A stretch of DNA of 64,000 nucleotides from Nectonema munidae. Its lineage: Eukaryota > Nematomorpha > Nectonematoida > Nectonematidae. The translations under genes were made by a program, and so were the position numbers. The stretch is taken from the NCBI GenBank assembly GCA_030549495.1, contig JAUIRK010000150.1, positions 62,001 through 126,000 on the forward strand, read 5' to 3'. Position 1 is the first letter of the stretch. Every line of letters starts with the position of its first letter. Below the pieces are notes generated by a model. It searched no databases and was not told the origin of the DNA. It saw only the letters and a program-made list of their open reading frames with translations. This document shows positions 1 through 12,575 of the stretch, in pieces.

Positions 1-1000
1 ATGCATACTTCATACATAAAAGTAAGTCACAAATAAAAAAACTTTTTGGATTTTTATGAAGACATCAAGAACAAATGAAGAACAATTTTCAAAAATTGAA
101 AGTCGATAAAAAAACGTTTTCACCTAGCCTAGATGAAGCAATAGGTTGTGGTAACAGAAGATGTTATTTGAAAATGGCCTGTGGTGCAACTTTTAAATTT
201 TAATTATGATGTGAAATAGCATTGGTGTGTGATTACTTTATCGACCATTGTCTGTATAAATATAACAAATACTTTTCGTTAAAAACGGTAAAATGCTATT
301 TCTCAACTACTTATAATATAAGCAATATATTATGAAAGCCCATAAAAAATGCCTTAATTTGGTATATCGCATCACACATTTGGTTGAGAAATGCGAAAGT
401 TATAAGCGTTTTAATATTTGACCAAGATTTAAGCTAGGAACACTACAAATAAACTAAGCGTACACTAGCCCGATAAAATAAACCACACACGCGTGCTAAA
501 GATGTGGTGAAGCGTATGCGAGATGAGAATTCACTGCGCTCACAAACGCGTAATGCAACATGTGGTAATCTTTCTTCGCATAGTTATGCTCTAAAATCAA
601 TCAATAATGTGATTTATTCTTCGCACACTGTCAGTATAAATATAACGAATGCCCTTCGTTAAAAATTAGAAAGGTTGTATCTAAACTAAATAAAAGTAGA
701 CTACGATTATCCAACAAAACTCGTACATTCAATCGACATTAATAAACCACACACGCGTGCTAAAGATGTGGTGAAGCGTATGCAAGATAAGAAATCACTG
801 CGTTCACAAACGCGTAAAGCAACATGTGTAACAAAAAGTGGCCACTTTTTTTTACAAAATTTTTTCGAAGTAAAGGACAAATATCAAAAAAAATTAAAAA
901 GTTTTTCCAAAAATGCATTATTCTAGCGTATACAGCAAACGATAAGCTTTTAAATGATATATATATCCCGAAAAAGTAATATTGAAAAACAGATTAATTT
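1..1000. repeat. Partly duplicated non-coding segment
   Basis: Two blocks recur. A block at about 475-570 containing the motif ACACACGCGTGCTAAAGATG recurs at about 738-832 with few differences. A block around 245-310 (GTATAAATATAAC, then a TTCGTTAAAAA run) recurs around 625-690. The two offsets differ (about 262 and 380 bases), so this is an imperfect tandem duplication with internal deletion. No coding potential is visible. Confidence 0.7.
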
Positions 1001-2450
1001 TTCTTCAAACAAATAAGTAAAAATTTTCAAAAAAATCGTCATATTAGTATTAGTATTATATATTACATAAATATTTCAACCAATCATATTGTTTTCATGA
1101 AATAAAATCGCAATATTTAAGTGGTTTGAACTTATGTGTAAAATTTTTGAAATGGTTCTTTTAATATGTATGCTAAATTATTTTTTGAAAATTTTTATTT
1201 TAAATATGTTTTTTTTATAAAACATTTTATAATTTTTTTGCAAGTTGTCTCCCTGGAGGTTTTGCCAGACCTCTAATATCTCATAACCTGCAGCGTTGAA
1301 CTCGGGTAGACAACTTGCTTGTCATTCCGAACCTGTATACTACGGTTTTTGATACAAATTAAGGAGATAAGATTCAACTTTCTGGTCATATTTTGCTAGA
1401 TGTAAGATTTGATGTACCTCATTCGGGGAGACGATGTTACAAAAGTTAAGTCCAAATTTAAACCTTTTACTACATTGACTGATTTATTATTATAAAATAA
1501 ATAAGTTGACGATAAGGGAAGGGATGTTAAAGGATTTAATATAACAAAAGCATTTGGCACAATCAGACTCTGCCTCCCGCGTGAACTTTGAAATCACCCG
1601 CATTTTGACCATTTAAGAAAATTTTCCTAAACTGAAAGAAAGCGAAAACTTGCCTCAGAATTGTAATAATTTGTTAATAAGAAAATAGTGACTACTAAAA
1701 AATTAATCAAAAACCTGTGTCAAGTCAAGTATAAAATTTATGCTTCAATCGAAGAACACACACGCTACATTTATCTTGATTTTGATGAGTGTTTTTCTAC
1801 TACGAGAAAGTTTGATAAAAATTTAAGTATTACAAAATTGAAGGTGTATTGTTTTGCTAGTGTGTTATATCTACCATGTAAAAGTAAATGATTAACTAAG
1901 TAAACAGATGTGCATTATTACATTGCTGTGCTTTATACATCACATTTTTATTTTTCACTTTTGAGTTTTCAAATTTTTTAAATATCATTTTAAAATAAAT
2001 AATAAATAGGTAAGAGCATTTTTTAATATACAGTCTATTTTCGATATAAGCACTTGTCAGCTTAGCTAAACTCATGGTTAAACTGATTTATTAAATTTAT
2101 CACTCTATACATGGTTAAACTGATTTATTAAATTATTAAAGCTTACAAGCATTTATCAAAGTTTTTTTGCCAGTCTACTTATCCTTTTTTTAGATAATGA
2201 TATAATAATGATGAGGACTTTTCATATAAAAAATCAAACTTTTTCTTTTTTTTTTAAATATCACTGAAATTAAAATTGACACATTTTTTTGGTAAAATAA
2301 TTTTAAAAACTACCTTTTTTTTATATAAAATTAAATGTTAAATTTCATGTTTTTCAAGCATTTTTAAAGCAATTTTCACGCAACTTTTTTCAATCGTTCA
2401 CTTTTTTGTAAATCACATGTTTTTCTCATTTTTGCAATAATTTATAATGA
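1001..2450. other. AT-rich non-coding stretch with a short inverted repeat
   Basis: No gene is recognisable. The only structure is an 11-bp perfect inverted repeat, GCAAGTTGTCT at 1240-1250 and AGACAACTTGC at 1308-1318. It encloses a GC-richer segment and may be a small fold-back or short-repeat remnant. Confidence 0.4.
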
Positions 2451-2479
2451 GTTCAACTATTGATTCTCGCATGTAGAGA

Positions 2480-4515
2480 GCAATCAACCTTTACCAAAGA
2501 AGAAGATGACTAAATACAAAGGATCTTACAAATATAGAAGAAAGTTTCAAGAATAATGGACAAAGATATATCCCTTTATTTCTCGTGTAAGTGAAGATGT
2601 CCATAGCTACAGGTGTAATGTATGTCAGCGAATTTTTAATTGTTGTCATCAAGGAAAAGGTGACCATCAAAGGCGACACACACAAAACCACAGCCTAAGC
2701 TGGAGTTTGTACCTCAATCTGATAGCCAGGTTATCAAAGCTGAATTTAAAGTCGCTAATTTTTTAATCTACCACAATCTACATATAGCTGTCTCTGACCA
2801 CCTTGGCCTTTTGTTCAAAAATATATTTCCTGACAGCTCGATTGAAAGATCATATTCGTTAGCCAGGACAAAAACTACAAGCATAATAATCAACGGTGCA
2901 CTAGCACCATATTACAGAGAATCCTAATTTCTTTAATTCAGAAAAAGCCGTTTTCTCTTGAAATAGATGGGTCAAGTGACGACGGTATTGAAAAGATGAA
3001 TCCCAACTGTTCGTGCTTTTGATGTTAACAAGCGTTATGTTGTTACCGAACTGCTAGACATGTGCTTGACTACTGGAAAAATGGAAAAAGTATTGCTGAA
3101 ACAATTTTCTCTAAAATAGAAGATGCACTAGCATTATAACAAGTGCAATGGGAAAACTGCTTTGGTATTAGTATGGACAATGCCAGTGTCAATATAGGTA
3201 AACACAACTCTATTAAAGCTCGTGTTCTTCAGAAAAATAGTGTGACTTACATTATGGGATGCCCATGTCACATTGTACACAACATAGCTAACAAGGCATC
3301 ACCGTCTTTTGGAGCAGCATCAGGCTTTGATGTAGAGGATTTCAGTCTAGATTTGTTTTACTGGTTTGACAAAAGTACTCAACGAAAGTCAATTCTTGCC
3401 AGTTACTATGAGTTCTGTGACCTTAGAGTACAAAAAAATCATAAAATAAATCAACACAAGATGGTTGAGTCTTGAAACTGCGATTAACAAAAACTTAGAA
3501 CAGTATACAGGACTGAAGAGTTATTTCCTTTCAGAGAATGCTTCTACGCTTTAAGCCCCTTCAGAAAATATTCAACACCCCAATTAATGAAGTATATCTT
3601 ATTTTTAGTCAAATCTTATTCCCTTTTTCACAAATTTTAATCAATTCCTTCAGCGTAAGAACCCTTGTATTCATTTGCTAAGAGACCAATGTTGCAGGTT
3701 TCAACATAAACTTCTTCGGCAATTCGTCAAAGTTTCTGTTATTAAAGAAGCTAGAAAGATATCAGATGTGAACTTTAGTAACTAAGACAATCAGGTAGAT
3801 AATAATAATAATAACAACCTTTCTTAGGGTTATGGTCTAAAACAAAACTGAATAAGATGGAAGTTGAAGGTGACATCACACCTGATAAGGTAAAAAAATT
3901 TTTTAAAGCAGCTAGCTAGGTCTTATTTTGTTGCTGCAGCTGAGTACGCCATCAATCATCTGCTATTTAACGACGATGTCTTGCAACATGCTAAATTTGT
4001 TTATCTTAACATGGTAGAGCACTGCACCATTTCTGATGTTGAGTATTTTGTATTTCACTATCAGTTATACTTCAATTTCAGTCATGCTCAGATGGGTCGT
4101 CTTAAACCAGAGTTTATTGATCTTCAATTGTTGTCAAAAAATGACACACCTAAACAAGTTTGGGATGAAAGAAAACTGGAAGACACTAAAGAAGGGATTG
4201 TAACTTACCGAATGGATGTCATTTGGAGTTATTTTTCTGAGAAAAGAATTGTTGAAGGAAAAGTTCAATTCTCACTTTTATCCAAAGTGATGAGAAGTTC
4301 TGATTCTACCACATTCAGGTTCTGAGGAGAAAAAAGTATTTTCTTTGATAACAAAAAACAAGACAATATATAGGAAGAATCTAGCTCTTGACAATACTCT
4401 CTCATCTCTTTTAACAGTAAAACTGGTTTGTCCAGAATCATATTCTCCATGCTACAAATTTTCTTCGCCTACTGAGCTATGAAAAAAAGCAACTTGGGCC
4501 TATAATTATGCCCAT
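2480..4515 (+). mobile_element. Decayed hAT-like DNA transposon (transposase fossil)
   Basis: Several frames on the + strand give parts of one hAT-type transposase. A zinc-finger-like segment (YRCNVCQ...H...H) lies near 2600-2690. A segment with FSLEIDGSSDDG is near 2955-2990. At about 3143-3475 the reading includes GISMDNASVNIGKHNSI and GCPCHIVHNIANKAS, typical of the catalytic region of the BED-finger group of hAT transposases. At 3981-4325 the C-terminal part follows, and near 4320-4500 the tail (SLITKNKTIYRKNL, then TLSSLLTVKL) is out of frame with it. The coding frame is broken by several frameshifts and stops, so the copy is inactive. Terminal inverted repeats and target duplications were not found, so the edges are approximate. 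The family call rests on remembered similarity. Confidence 0.7.
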
Positions 4516-4659
4516 TCATCAAAACAATAAAATTTGCTTTGTTGTTTATTAGCTAAAATAAATTTTATGCTCAACCAATATGAGTGGTTTACTGTTCTGT
4601 TTTATTTCCTATTTTTTTATTTTATCAAAATGCACCATTTGTTACTCAATTTTAAATTT

Positions 4660-6270
4660 TTTTGCACTATCAAGTATCTAAGCCTTACCTTTCAAACAAA
4701 CATGAAATGGTTCATAAACTTCAAAAATACCTACATCAAACTATCACAGACTCTGTTTCAACTAAGACAAGCAATCTCATACAAATAGGATCTAAGTATC
4801 CATCATTCTTTATTCATTTACAAATCTCTCATACTTCCGGTAATTCAATAGGGCATCCTCTCATGGGGCTTATCGCTCCCTCACTCATCCACTTTTACAT
4901 ATTTATTCAAAATACATAGACTCAGTCTATTAATCATCTCAAAAGCTTATCGCACAACCTGAACATCTATTCTAGAAATCACGCAGAATTGCATACCACT
5001 TTTAATCAAACTAAAAGATATCTTCATCACTCGCTACCTTAGCACATACAAATCTTTACTTTCCCCATCTTCAGTCTCCCATTTACATTTTCCACTGAAC
5101 GCATCACACCCTCACGCGAAACTGCGTCACACATTACTTCGCACCGTTTCCTCATACACCCTAAGATACACGCCCCTTCCTTTTACTATCACTACTCACG
5201 CAAACAAATCTCTCGCTGAAAAACAGGTAAAAAAGCTCAGACATCGCTCCGACCTTTCAACCCTGAGAATCTTCACAGACGCTTTCAAGTCATCGCAAAA
5301 ATGCGCTATCGCCACCGCTTTTTATGCAGGCACCTCTCTATCTCCCTTCTTTTCTACAAGCACTCCTCTAAACCATTTAACTACAACTTATGATGCTGAG
5401 TGTCAAGCTTTAATCATATCATGCAATCAGATCACCCAAAACATCAAAACCTTTACACGTTTCACTCATATTCATTTCTATACAGACTCCTTTAAAATCA
5501 CGCGCGATCTACAGCTTATCAAAAACGTTCCCTTCTTTGCTTCCATCTTGTTCTCAAAACTACGACTCCTCTCTGTTCGTTTCATGGTCTGCATCTTCTA
5601 GTACCTCGCTCACTCCAACATACATGAAAACTCGCATGTTGACCATCTCGCTAAAAAACATTATCAAGGCCATGCGTTACACATTTGATCTCAGTACACC
5701 CCAACATCTTACTGCGTAACATTTTCGCATACATTCAAAACCAATGGCAAGACTCTCTCAACAACACCACAAACACCCTGCTTTCGTGCATATCAAACAT
5801 CAATGCCATAGACCAATCCTGGGTTTGAATAAATACACTTCATTGAGATCTCTTATTAAGTGGCTTTCGGGTCATTGCCCCTGCAAAACCTACTTCTTTC
5901 GCATTAAACTCTCAGACAACCTAACATTTCGGTTCGGCTACGCACTCTTTGAAACACCAAACCACCTAGTCATCCTCTGTCCATTCTTCATCTCACACCG
6001 ACACAAAATCATCAACACTTACGCTTCAACCCTTGCCCACTTTCCCACTAATCTAAGCGACATCATTGCTCACCCAGAACCCTTAGACTTACTCTCCGCC
6101 TTGATAGGCACTATTGAACCCATTCTTCACCTTATCTATCCTTCTCTCTATATATTTATCATTTCTAGAATACTCCTAACATCCTTTTATCAATTAAATT
6201 TGGAAAATGCTTTGACCTCTCGGCCTACCGACCTCTCTACTCTATATCAAATAATTTGATCCTATTTCTT
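4660..6270 (+). mobile_element. Non-LTR retrotransposon 3' fragment with RNase H domain
   Basis: Translations in shifting frames give an RNase H fold. A first acidic residue is in FTDAFKSSQ (about 5270), a glutamate in YDAECQAL (about 5395), a second aspartate in HFYTDSFK (about 5480) and a distal aspartate in SHVDHLAKKH (about 5640). After this comes the cysteine-containing C-terminal region typical of I/R1-group LINEs (near 5860-5980: WLSGHCPCKTYFFRI, then NHLVILCPFF). The reading frame is interrupted repeatedly. The piece ends near 6290 in an ATA-rich low-complexity tail, as expected of a LINE 3' end. The reverse transcriptase core is not visible, so this is a 5'-truncated or decayed copy. 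Confidence 0.75.
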
Positions 6271-6482
6271 TTTAGATATTGACTAAATATAAAAATAATA
6301 ATATAATATTTAAATAATTTTTTTATTTTTTGAATTTCATAAATTTTTAAATGGTATGATTTATTTTTATTTTAAATACGTAAAATACAAAAGAAATTTA
6401 TTGTTATATATTTATCTGTCTGATATTTAAGAAATTGTTGTTGAATTATGTAAGTTATATTAAGTATATGATTATATATTAG

Positions 6483-6634
6483 GGGTCATTCACAATTGAT
6501 GTCAACCAGGTGTTGATAATTTGACAAATGAATAATTTGTAAACTAAATAAATAGTCAAGGGTTGACAATGAAGCGGGAGGGGGCAGGGGGTTAAAATTT
6601 AGCAAAAAAAGTTTGACGTCAATTGTGAATGATC
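6483..6634. mobile_element. Small inverted-repeat element (MITE)
   Basis: The left end GGTCATTCACAATTGATGTC is matched by the reverse complement of the right end (GATCATTCACAATTGACGTC) with two mismatches in 20. The interior is short and non-coding with a G-rich tract (GGGAGGGGGCAGGGGG). The size and the long inverted repeat indicate a non-autonomous DNA transposon. The superfamily cannot be assigned because the target duplication is unclear. Confidence 0.65.
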
Positions 6635-6639
6635 ATTTA

Positions 6640-9630
6640 CGAGGCACCATTGGAAGAATGTTTTCTTTAAAAAATTATATTGAAATGTAAGGTGAAATAT
6701 TGCTATGTATATATTTTAATTTATTATGTGTTTTCCTTGATGCGTGTCTTTAAATTTTTGCTGTTTTTATGTTATTTTTCGTCTTCTATCCACTTCCATT
6801 TGGGACTTCAAGGAATTTAGCCCCTTAGACTTTTCCTTCATTTAATCTATCTTTGATTTGACATTTTTCTCTCTCTCTGCCTTCGTTTCAACCATTATTC
6901 TCCTTCATAATTTCCACTTCTTTTTGTGCTTATATATGTGTTATATTCTTGTATTACTCTTCATTTATTTTTGTTATATGCATGTATCTTTTAGTCAACA
7001 TTTGATTCCTAATAGCTGTAACTATGCTCACTCATAATATTACTATATATAACATATCATACTTATATGTTTTTTTATATTCATTTTATTCAGGGTGTAT
7101 ATACTAGCGGCCATATGGCCCTCTACACACCCTTGCAGATTTTGATAATATTTTGTTTATTCTTATTTTAAACAAATATACTCATCACAACAGTATGTTT
7201 AATCTTTATCAGTGCTGGATCTACCAAGTACGGTGCCTGTAGCAGATCGATTAAATTTACAAATGATAGTCAGAAAGTAAATTTTTTTTTAATAAAATTG
7301 ATCTACATTCTACAAAAAAGATAAAAACCACAAAATTCAAGAGCAAAAATTGATTTTAAGGAGGAAATATAAAAGAAGAATCGAAGAAAACTTTAAAGGT
7401 TTTTTCGACGCATTTTTCAACTAAGCGCGGGGCCTGTAGCAGCTGCTACATCTGGATCTTTATTATATATATATATATTTTACTTTTGTTTAATGAAACT
7501 TTGAAACCTTAAAATATATAGTGTAATATTTGTAAAACATCATATTATAAACTTGAGAAAAAATATAAGTGAATAAGGGTTTTAAAGCTTCTAATCTAAA
7601 TCAAATTTCATTTTTTAATTAAGCTGTGTTTGCGAAGTTGTCTATATGAAAAAGTTACAATGTATATATTTCTCAGGGGTGCGTATTCAGTATTAGTTCC
7701 AGTTGGGGGAGGGGGAGGGGGGGGGGGGCTACCTCCTCTGTTAGCCATCCTAATAATTTGAACTTGGGCCTGAATTTTATCTCTTAATTGTTTATTCTCC
7801 TGAAGCTTCATCAGTACTACTTTGTGGATTCCTCAAATCTGTTTTGAGAATTTTTAAGTTTCTTGCCATAAGTCAATGCCAGCCGTTTAGTCGCTGTACG
7901 TGAGCGCATCAAGCAATTAGGCATCAACTGTTAGCTTTGATGATCTTCATTTACTTATGGATTGATTGCACCATTGTCACAGAACTTATTATTTCCAGTG
8001 TTGCATTTATTTTTAATTAAAAACTATTTGAAATTTTTTTAAATGTCAACCTCTCTATTTTCTATTTATATATATCATATATTTTGATGGTGCTTAAATT
8101 GCCTTTTCACTAAATCGAATAAGTAAGGATAGCAAATGATAGATTGGATCTGTGAAAGCATTCAAAATTATCTTTCCATCTGTCATCTAGCCATGGAAGA
8201 TTAATCATCCCTTGGATGCGATACCGACAACTAAAAAATATATATATAAAATAAATACCATAATTCAAATTTTAAAGTATTTTTTTTATCAAACTCTCCA
8301 ATTTAAAAGTAAAAGTTTTAATAATAAAAATAGTTTAAAAAGAAATTAACATTAATTTTTACTAATATGATTAGTGGCGTATCCTCGATTTTATTTATGG
8401 AAGCATAATTCATTCATTATGGGAAGAGCGTGGAGTAAAAATAATTTCAGATATCTCTTACTTATGTCTCGTAGCTCTTAAAACTGATTGACTTTGATGA
8501 TGCCATTTCGACCCCTAAAGATATTTCTGTTTTATGTGACTACTCTGGAATTTATTTAAAAAAACACTATTGTATTTCACTACAAAAATATAAAAATATT
8601 TAAAGAAATCAACTACATCTCTTTTTATCTTCTGCATCACTAATAAACGTATACCATATGTAGTATTGTACATTTGAGAATAAAATCAAATGGAATATTG
8701 GAAAGCCTTCATTTAATATTTGTACGAAAGAAATCAATAGATATTAAGTCTGGTTTTCTTATAAGAGCAATAAATGCAATCGTCGACTAGAGAAGTTAAA
8801 ATCTAGAAAATTTCTCATGATAAGACATTACTGACTTTTATACATGAGTATATATTATGTTATTTAAAAATAAGTTGTTTGTTCCTATTTTTTCTTCCTC
8901 TTTTCGTATATCTCACTGTTCAGCTCTGAGTCGTCTCAATCAGTGATTTACAAGCGCTTCTCCAAGGATTAAGATTAATGCCAATTCTCTGCTCTTACGT
9001 GAACTCTTTAAAATTATAAAAAAGATCTGAAAACTGCCTTAACAAATCTAAATCATTTTTTGGCTGACTTGCATAAGAGGTGAAGTAGAAATTACACTGA
9101 ATCGCATCGATTTTTTCTTTTTATATAGCTTTTAATTTTTGCATTTTTTGCATTCTGTTTTCTTTTGTCCATTCACTATATCAAGAACTCACAACTACTG
9201 AATTACTTTAAAAATGTCTGCATGACAATTAGCATTGAACATAGTGAAATGTTGCAATATTTACAATAAACATTAAAAATCGGAAAAATAGATACATCAA
9301 AATGATTAGGAGAGGAGAATGATTGTAGGGATATCATATTATTATAATATCTTTAAGATTCATAATTCCTTCATATATTATACACACTGATTATATGATA
9401 GATAGAGAGTAGGATATTGGATTTGATTAGTGTTAAGTTTATATATGGCAGCCAAGTTTCAATATATTCTTTAGGGAATGCTTGGTACATGCTTTACATC
9501 TGTGATTGATTAAATTAAGTAAAAACGATCACTACTTTGCTCTATTTGTGCTTGTTAATCATTCAAAATGAAAATTCAGTATACTTTTTATGTACGGCCC
9601 TAATAGTGTCGATGGTTGAAGGGCAGCCTT
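6640..9630. other. AT-rich intergenic sequence
   Basis: No exon or recognisable transposase is seen. Two CCTGTAGCAG motifs (about 7220-7240 and 7430-7450) bracket 200 bp and may mark the ends of a short repeat. A homopolymer G tract at about 7705-7728 gives an artificial proline-rich reading on the minus strand. The rest is A/T-rich sequence with short simple repeats. Confidence 0.5.
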
Positions 9631-9639
9631 ATGTCTAAG

Positions 9640-10095
9640 ACTTTAAACTTGCTAAAGTCTTCATGATTGCGCCTAGATTCATCAAGAAATGTGTATTCAA
9701 TTGTGGAATTTTAAGACACAAATGCGTTTGGCTTAGAGAGTTGCACAGAAAGAAAGTTTTTTCAAGGTTTATCTTCAACCCTTTGCTACTCAGTGCTTCT
9801 CTTCAACTAACATATCTTTTTTCAACGTCGTCCCAACTGCTTCCAACAATCACCAAATCATCTGCATAGAGAAACTCTCACTTACACTTTTCAACATCAT
9901 CAGCACTTTTCAACATCATCAGAAAGTACATCCATAACAATTGCAAAAGGTATCGGGCTAATCACAGATCCCTGATGAACACCGACTTCAACTTTGAACC
10001 ACTCTGCTATTTGTCCTTCAACTTGCACTACAGTTTTTGCATCGCTGAACATTTCCATTATTGCTTTTACTTCGTATATGCGTTATGCAAATTTA
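9640..10095 (-). mobile_element. LINE reverse transcriptase fragment
   Basis: Read on the minus strand, the segment gives the RT motif GVHQGSVISPIPFAIV, a decayed form of the usual GVxQGSxLSPLLF block. It is followed by FLYADDLVIVGSSWDDV with the catalytic YADD box, then a degraded LK-N-EKT segment. These are domains 4-6 of a non-LTR reverse transcriptase. The blocks lie in different frames and are interrupted by stops, so this is a dead fragment. The wording of the motifs resembles RTE/L2-type elements more than the CR1/Jockey-like copies at 14.7 and 61-62.7 kb, but the clade is uncertain. Confidence 0.7.
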
Positions 10096-10599
10096 ATTTT
10101 TTTTCATTAAAAAATTAGTTTTTAAATTTCATTAATTTTATGTAGAAAAATATAAAGTAGTCTTATAAATTTACGTATGCGCTGAATACACTCTATTTTA
10201 AACGATTGCTTGAATATTTGGTCTCCCGTGGTATTTCCAGACCCCCAATAATTTTGAGGATGTGCGCCCCTGTTGTCAACTGTTATGCAAATTGGGGAAA
10301 AAATTTGAATAGTCGAAATCAGCTGTTGAGTCGATTTTAAAGAATTGAGTTTTTTGGGTCTTATAGCTGCTCGGTTTTCACAATAGTATGTTTTTGGCCG
10401 AAATGTCCTTCTTTGTTCTAGTTTTCTAACGACTCATCTTCTGTCTATACATCTGAGTATGCGTGTTGTATTTATGTGAGCATTTTAAAGTATTCCTCAA
10501 TCTGCATGAATGTTTATTTATTTAGAAACTCAAGTTTTTCATTTAAGAATAAGGCGCACGTGAAATAAAAGTAGATTGCGTGCGTGCTATTCATTCAAA

Positions 10600-10632
10600 A
10601 TGGCTGATACCGGTCTCTTTTCTGCGCTCTAA
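10600..10632 (+). promoter_or_regulatory. Candidate upstream ORF in the tafazzin leader
   Basis: An AAAATGGCTG context starts a 10-codon reading (MADTGLFSAL) that stops 84 bp before the tafazzin start codon. If transcription begins upstream of 10600, it could reduce translation of the main ORF. The transcription start is unknown. Confidence 0.3.
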
Positions 10633-10715
10633 CCTTTCGAAAGATGATAGGTTAAGTTGCAGCCTCGCGAACATTCCGTTTTTCATTCTTTTTTCCCTGA
10701 TGAGTAGACACCTGC

Positions 10716-11558
10716 ATGACACGTGAAAAGACCTCTCTCCTCCCTTCCTGTGGGTGGCCTTTTCCAAAGAAGCCTGACAAGAGTAGGTTTTCTTTTTGGA
10801 AACTTTCTTCAGTTTTATGCTACAAGATTGCCTACAATATTGCTCACTTCCTTGTAAACATTTTGAACAGATCCACTACCCTAAATTCGTCTGCCTTCTT
10901 TACTGCTTTCTCCTCCCCTCGTCCTCTCATAACAATCTCCAATCACACTTCCTACTTCGATGATCCTGGCATTTTTAGCGCGCTTTTTCGAAATCACCCT
11001 CAATGCCCATATGACAAAGCGAGGTGGAGTTTTGCTGCTAGTGACGTTTGTTTCACGAACAAATTTTTTTCCGCTTTCTGTGCCAGATGCAAAGCGATTC
11101 CCGTGGAACGGGGATTAGGTGTGTTTCAGTACGGCTTGGATTTTGCTCTTTCCAAAATGCTCAACAATCGCGACAACAACTGGATCCACATCTTCCCCGA
11201 AGGCAAAGTGCATACAGATGACTCTGTGGATTTAAGATTCAAATGGGGCATCTCTAGGATTGTTTGTGAAGCGACAGTTATGCCCATCATTCTGCCTATC
11301 TTTCATATTGGCTTCGACAAAATTTTGTGCGAATCCATCCCATTTCTACCCTCACTTTCTCGCAACCAACTTTTTGTGTATGTTGGAGAACCGATCGAAA
11401 GCGATGTGGTGAAGTTGTTGAAACGCTCCCAATCTACTGACTTGCATTTGAGGAAAGAGGTCACGGATTTGATCCAGGAAAAATTTTACGCCTTCAAGAA
11501 AAAGATTTTGCTACGTCATCAACACCTCCTCAAATCAACTACGAAGAGATCGAATTGA
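10716..11558 (+). CDS. TAZ: Tafazzin (cardiolipin-remodelling acyltransferase), intronless
   Basis: This is a 280-residue uninterrupted ORF. Tafazzin is a CoA-independent phospholipid-lysophospholipid transacylase of mitochondrial membranes that remodels cardiolipin. The PlsC-family catalytic motif HxxxxD is at His77-Asp82 inside NHTSYFDDP. The second block (AIPVERGLGVFQYGLDF, residues 127-143) and the FPEGK motif (160-164) are followed by the tafazzin-specific RFKWGISR and PIILPIFHIGF. Residues 30-52 are hydrophobic and could anchor the protein in the membrane. The length matches the roughly 290-residue vertebrate form. The start ATG lies in CCTGCATGA, and the conserved N-terminal region begins soon after. 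An AATAAA lies about 105 bp after the stop. The gene has no introns, unlike the multi-exon vertebrate orthologue, and is richer in G+C than its surroundings. It may be a retrocopy or a gene that lost introns; an intact frame argues for function. Confidence 0.93.
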   Translation: MTREKTSLLPSCGWPFPKKPDKSRFSFWKLSSVLCYKIAYNIAHFLVNILNRSTTLNSSAFFTAFSSPRPLITISNHTSYFDDPGIFSALFRNHPQCPYDKARWSFAASDVCFTNKFFSAFCARCKAIPVERGLGVFQYGLDFALSKMLNNRDNNWIHIFPEGKVHTDDSVDLRFKWGISRIVCEATVMPIILPIFHIGFDKILCESIPFLPSLSRNQLFVYVGEPIESDVVKLLKRSQSTDLHLRKEVTDLIQEKFYAFKKKILLRHQHLLKSTTKRSN

Positions 11559-12430
11559 TTTTAATAATGATTAGTATTATGAAGAAATTTTATATTCTGG
11601 TGGCAATTCATTTCTCATGTTTCACTTTGCTCACATACACTGAGAACACGTGTAAATTCACTAATAAATCATTTCTCTCTTAATTTCTCCATCATTCATG
11701 CTATAAATAGTTTAATACAACTATAGTCAAAGATTAGGACCTAGGTGTTTGCAAAATTTTAATTTTCTTTGACCCATTTTTATTATTTTCTATCATGAAT
11801 ATTAGTTAAATTAAACTGTGAATTTGTTGGTACAGAAAACCCCCAATATCCGCGAAGGATCGATTTCAAGACATTCCTTGCACTTTGAAAATCGCTTATA
11901 ATAATTGGCGCACCACCGTCTAAAAGTTTAAAGTGTAAAATGTCAATAAACGCCTTCTCAAAGTTAGTTAATAACTTTAAAAAATGTTGTCAAAATTAAC
12001 CGTTTATCTATAAGTCTTCTACAAGGTACCAAGTGTTATCTATATACGTTGCACTAAACATATGAATGGATCAACACCACATTAAAGACTGGATGTCTTT
12101 TTAAAAAAAAGATACAAAACCTGATTGATACTTGTTCTACCTCTATTGGTCTCTACCGGCTACCCCAGAAGGCTGACTTTTGGGGAATCTGGAACCGCGT
12201 ATAACCCGTGCCGTGCCTTTTCTGCATATTGATAAATAGATACTGGAATGGATCACATTTGCTTTATGAAAAGGAGTTGTTTAACGGTATTTCATTTATC
12301 GAATTTTCATTTGACTACAGTTTGTGTTATTGTCATCTCGGCATATTAGACAAGATGAGTGTGCAAATGAGGAAAGACTTTCAAATTTGCTATTAACCTA
12401 AGAATGAACTTTAGTCAGTTAACTTTTAGT
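11559..12430. other. Tafazzin 3' flank and intergenic sequence
   Basis: Contains a likely polyadenylation signal (AATAAA near 11663) for the tafazzin transcript. No exon is recognised. Short ORFs near 12200-12400 lack any family signature. Confidence 0.5.
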
Positions 12431-12433
12431 TTT

Positions 12434-12575
12434 GAAAACGTTGAATAAATCTTTTATTTAACAAAATACTCCACGCTTTCATTCAATATTCTTTCATATA
12501 TATCTGAAGAAGGTCATAGTGACCGAAATATTATTGCTAGTATTTTGTTAAATAAAAGATTTATTCAACGTTTTC
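12434..12575. mobile_element. Fold-back element with perfect 37-bp inverted repeat and hammerhead-like loop
   Basis: Positions 12434-12470 and 12539-12575 are perfect reverse complements over 37 bp, separated by 68 bp. The loop contains CTGAAGA (12504-12510), a 5-bp stem (GGTCA / TGACC) and GAAA (12525-12528). This is the core order of a hammerhead ribozyme (CUGANGA, stem II, GAAA). Penelope-like retroelements are known to carry hammerhead motifs in their terminal repeats, so this may be an isolated Penelope-type terminal piece. The assignment is an inference; no Penelope RT was seen nearby. Confidence 0.55.

Noticed and set aside
7608-7811. Proline-rich minus-strand ORF
   Set aside because: The proline run comes from a poly-G tract; nothing else supports coding.
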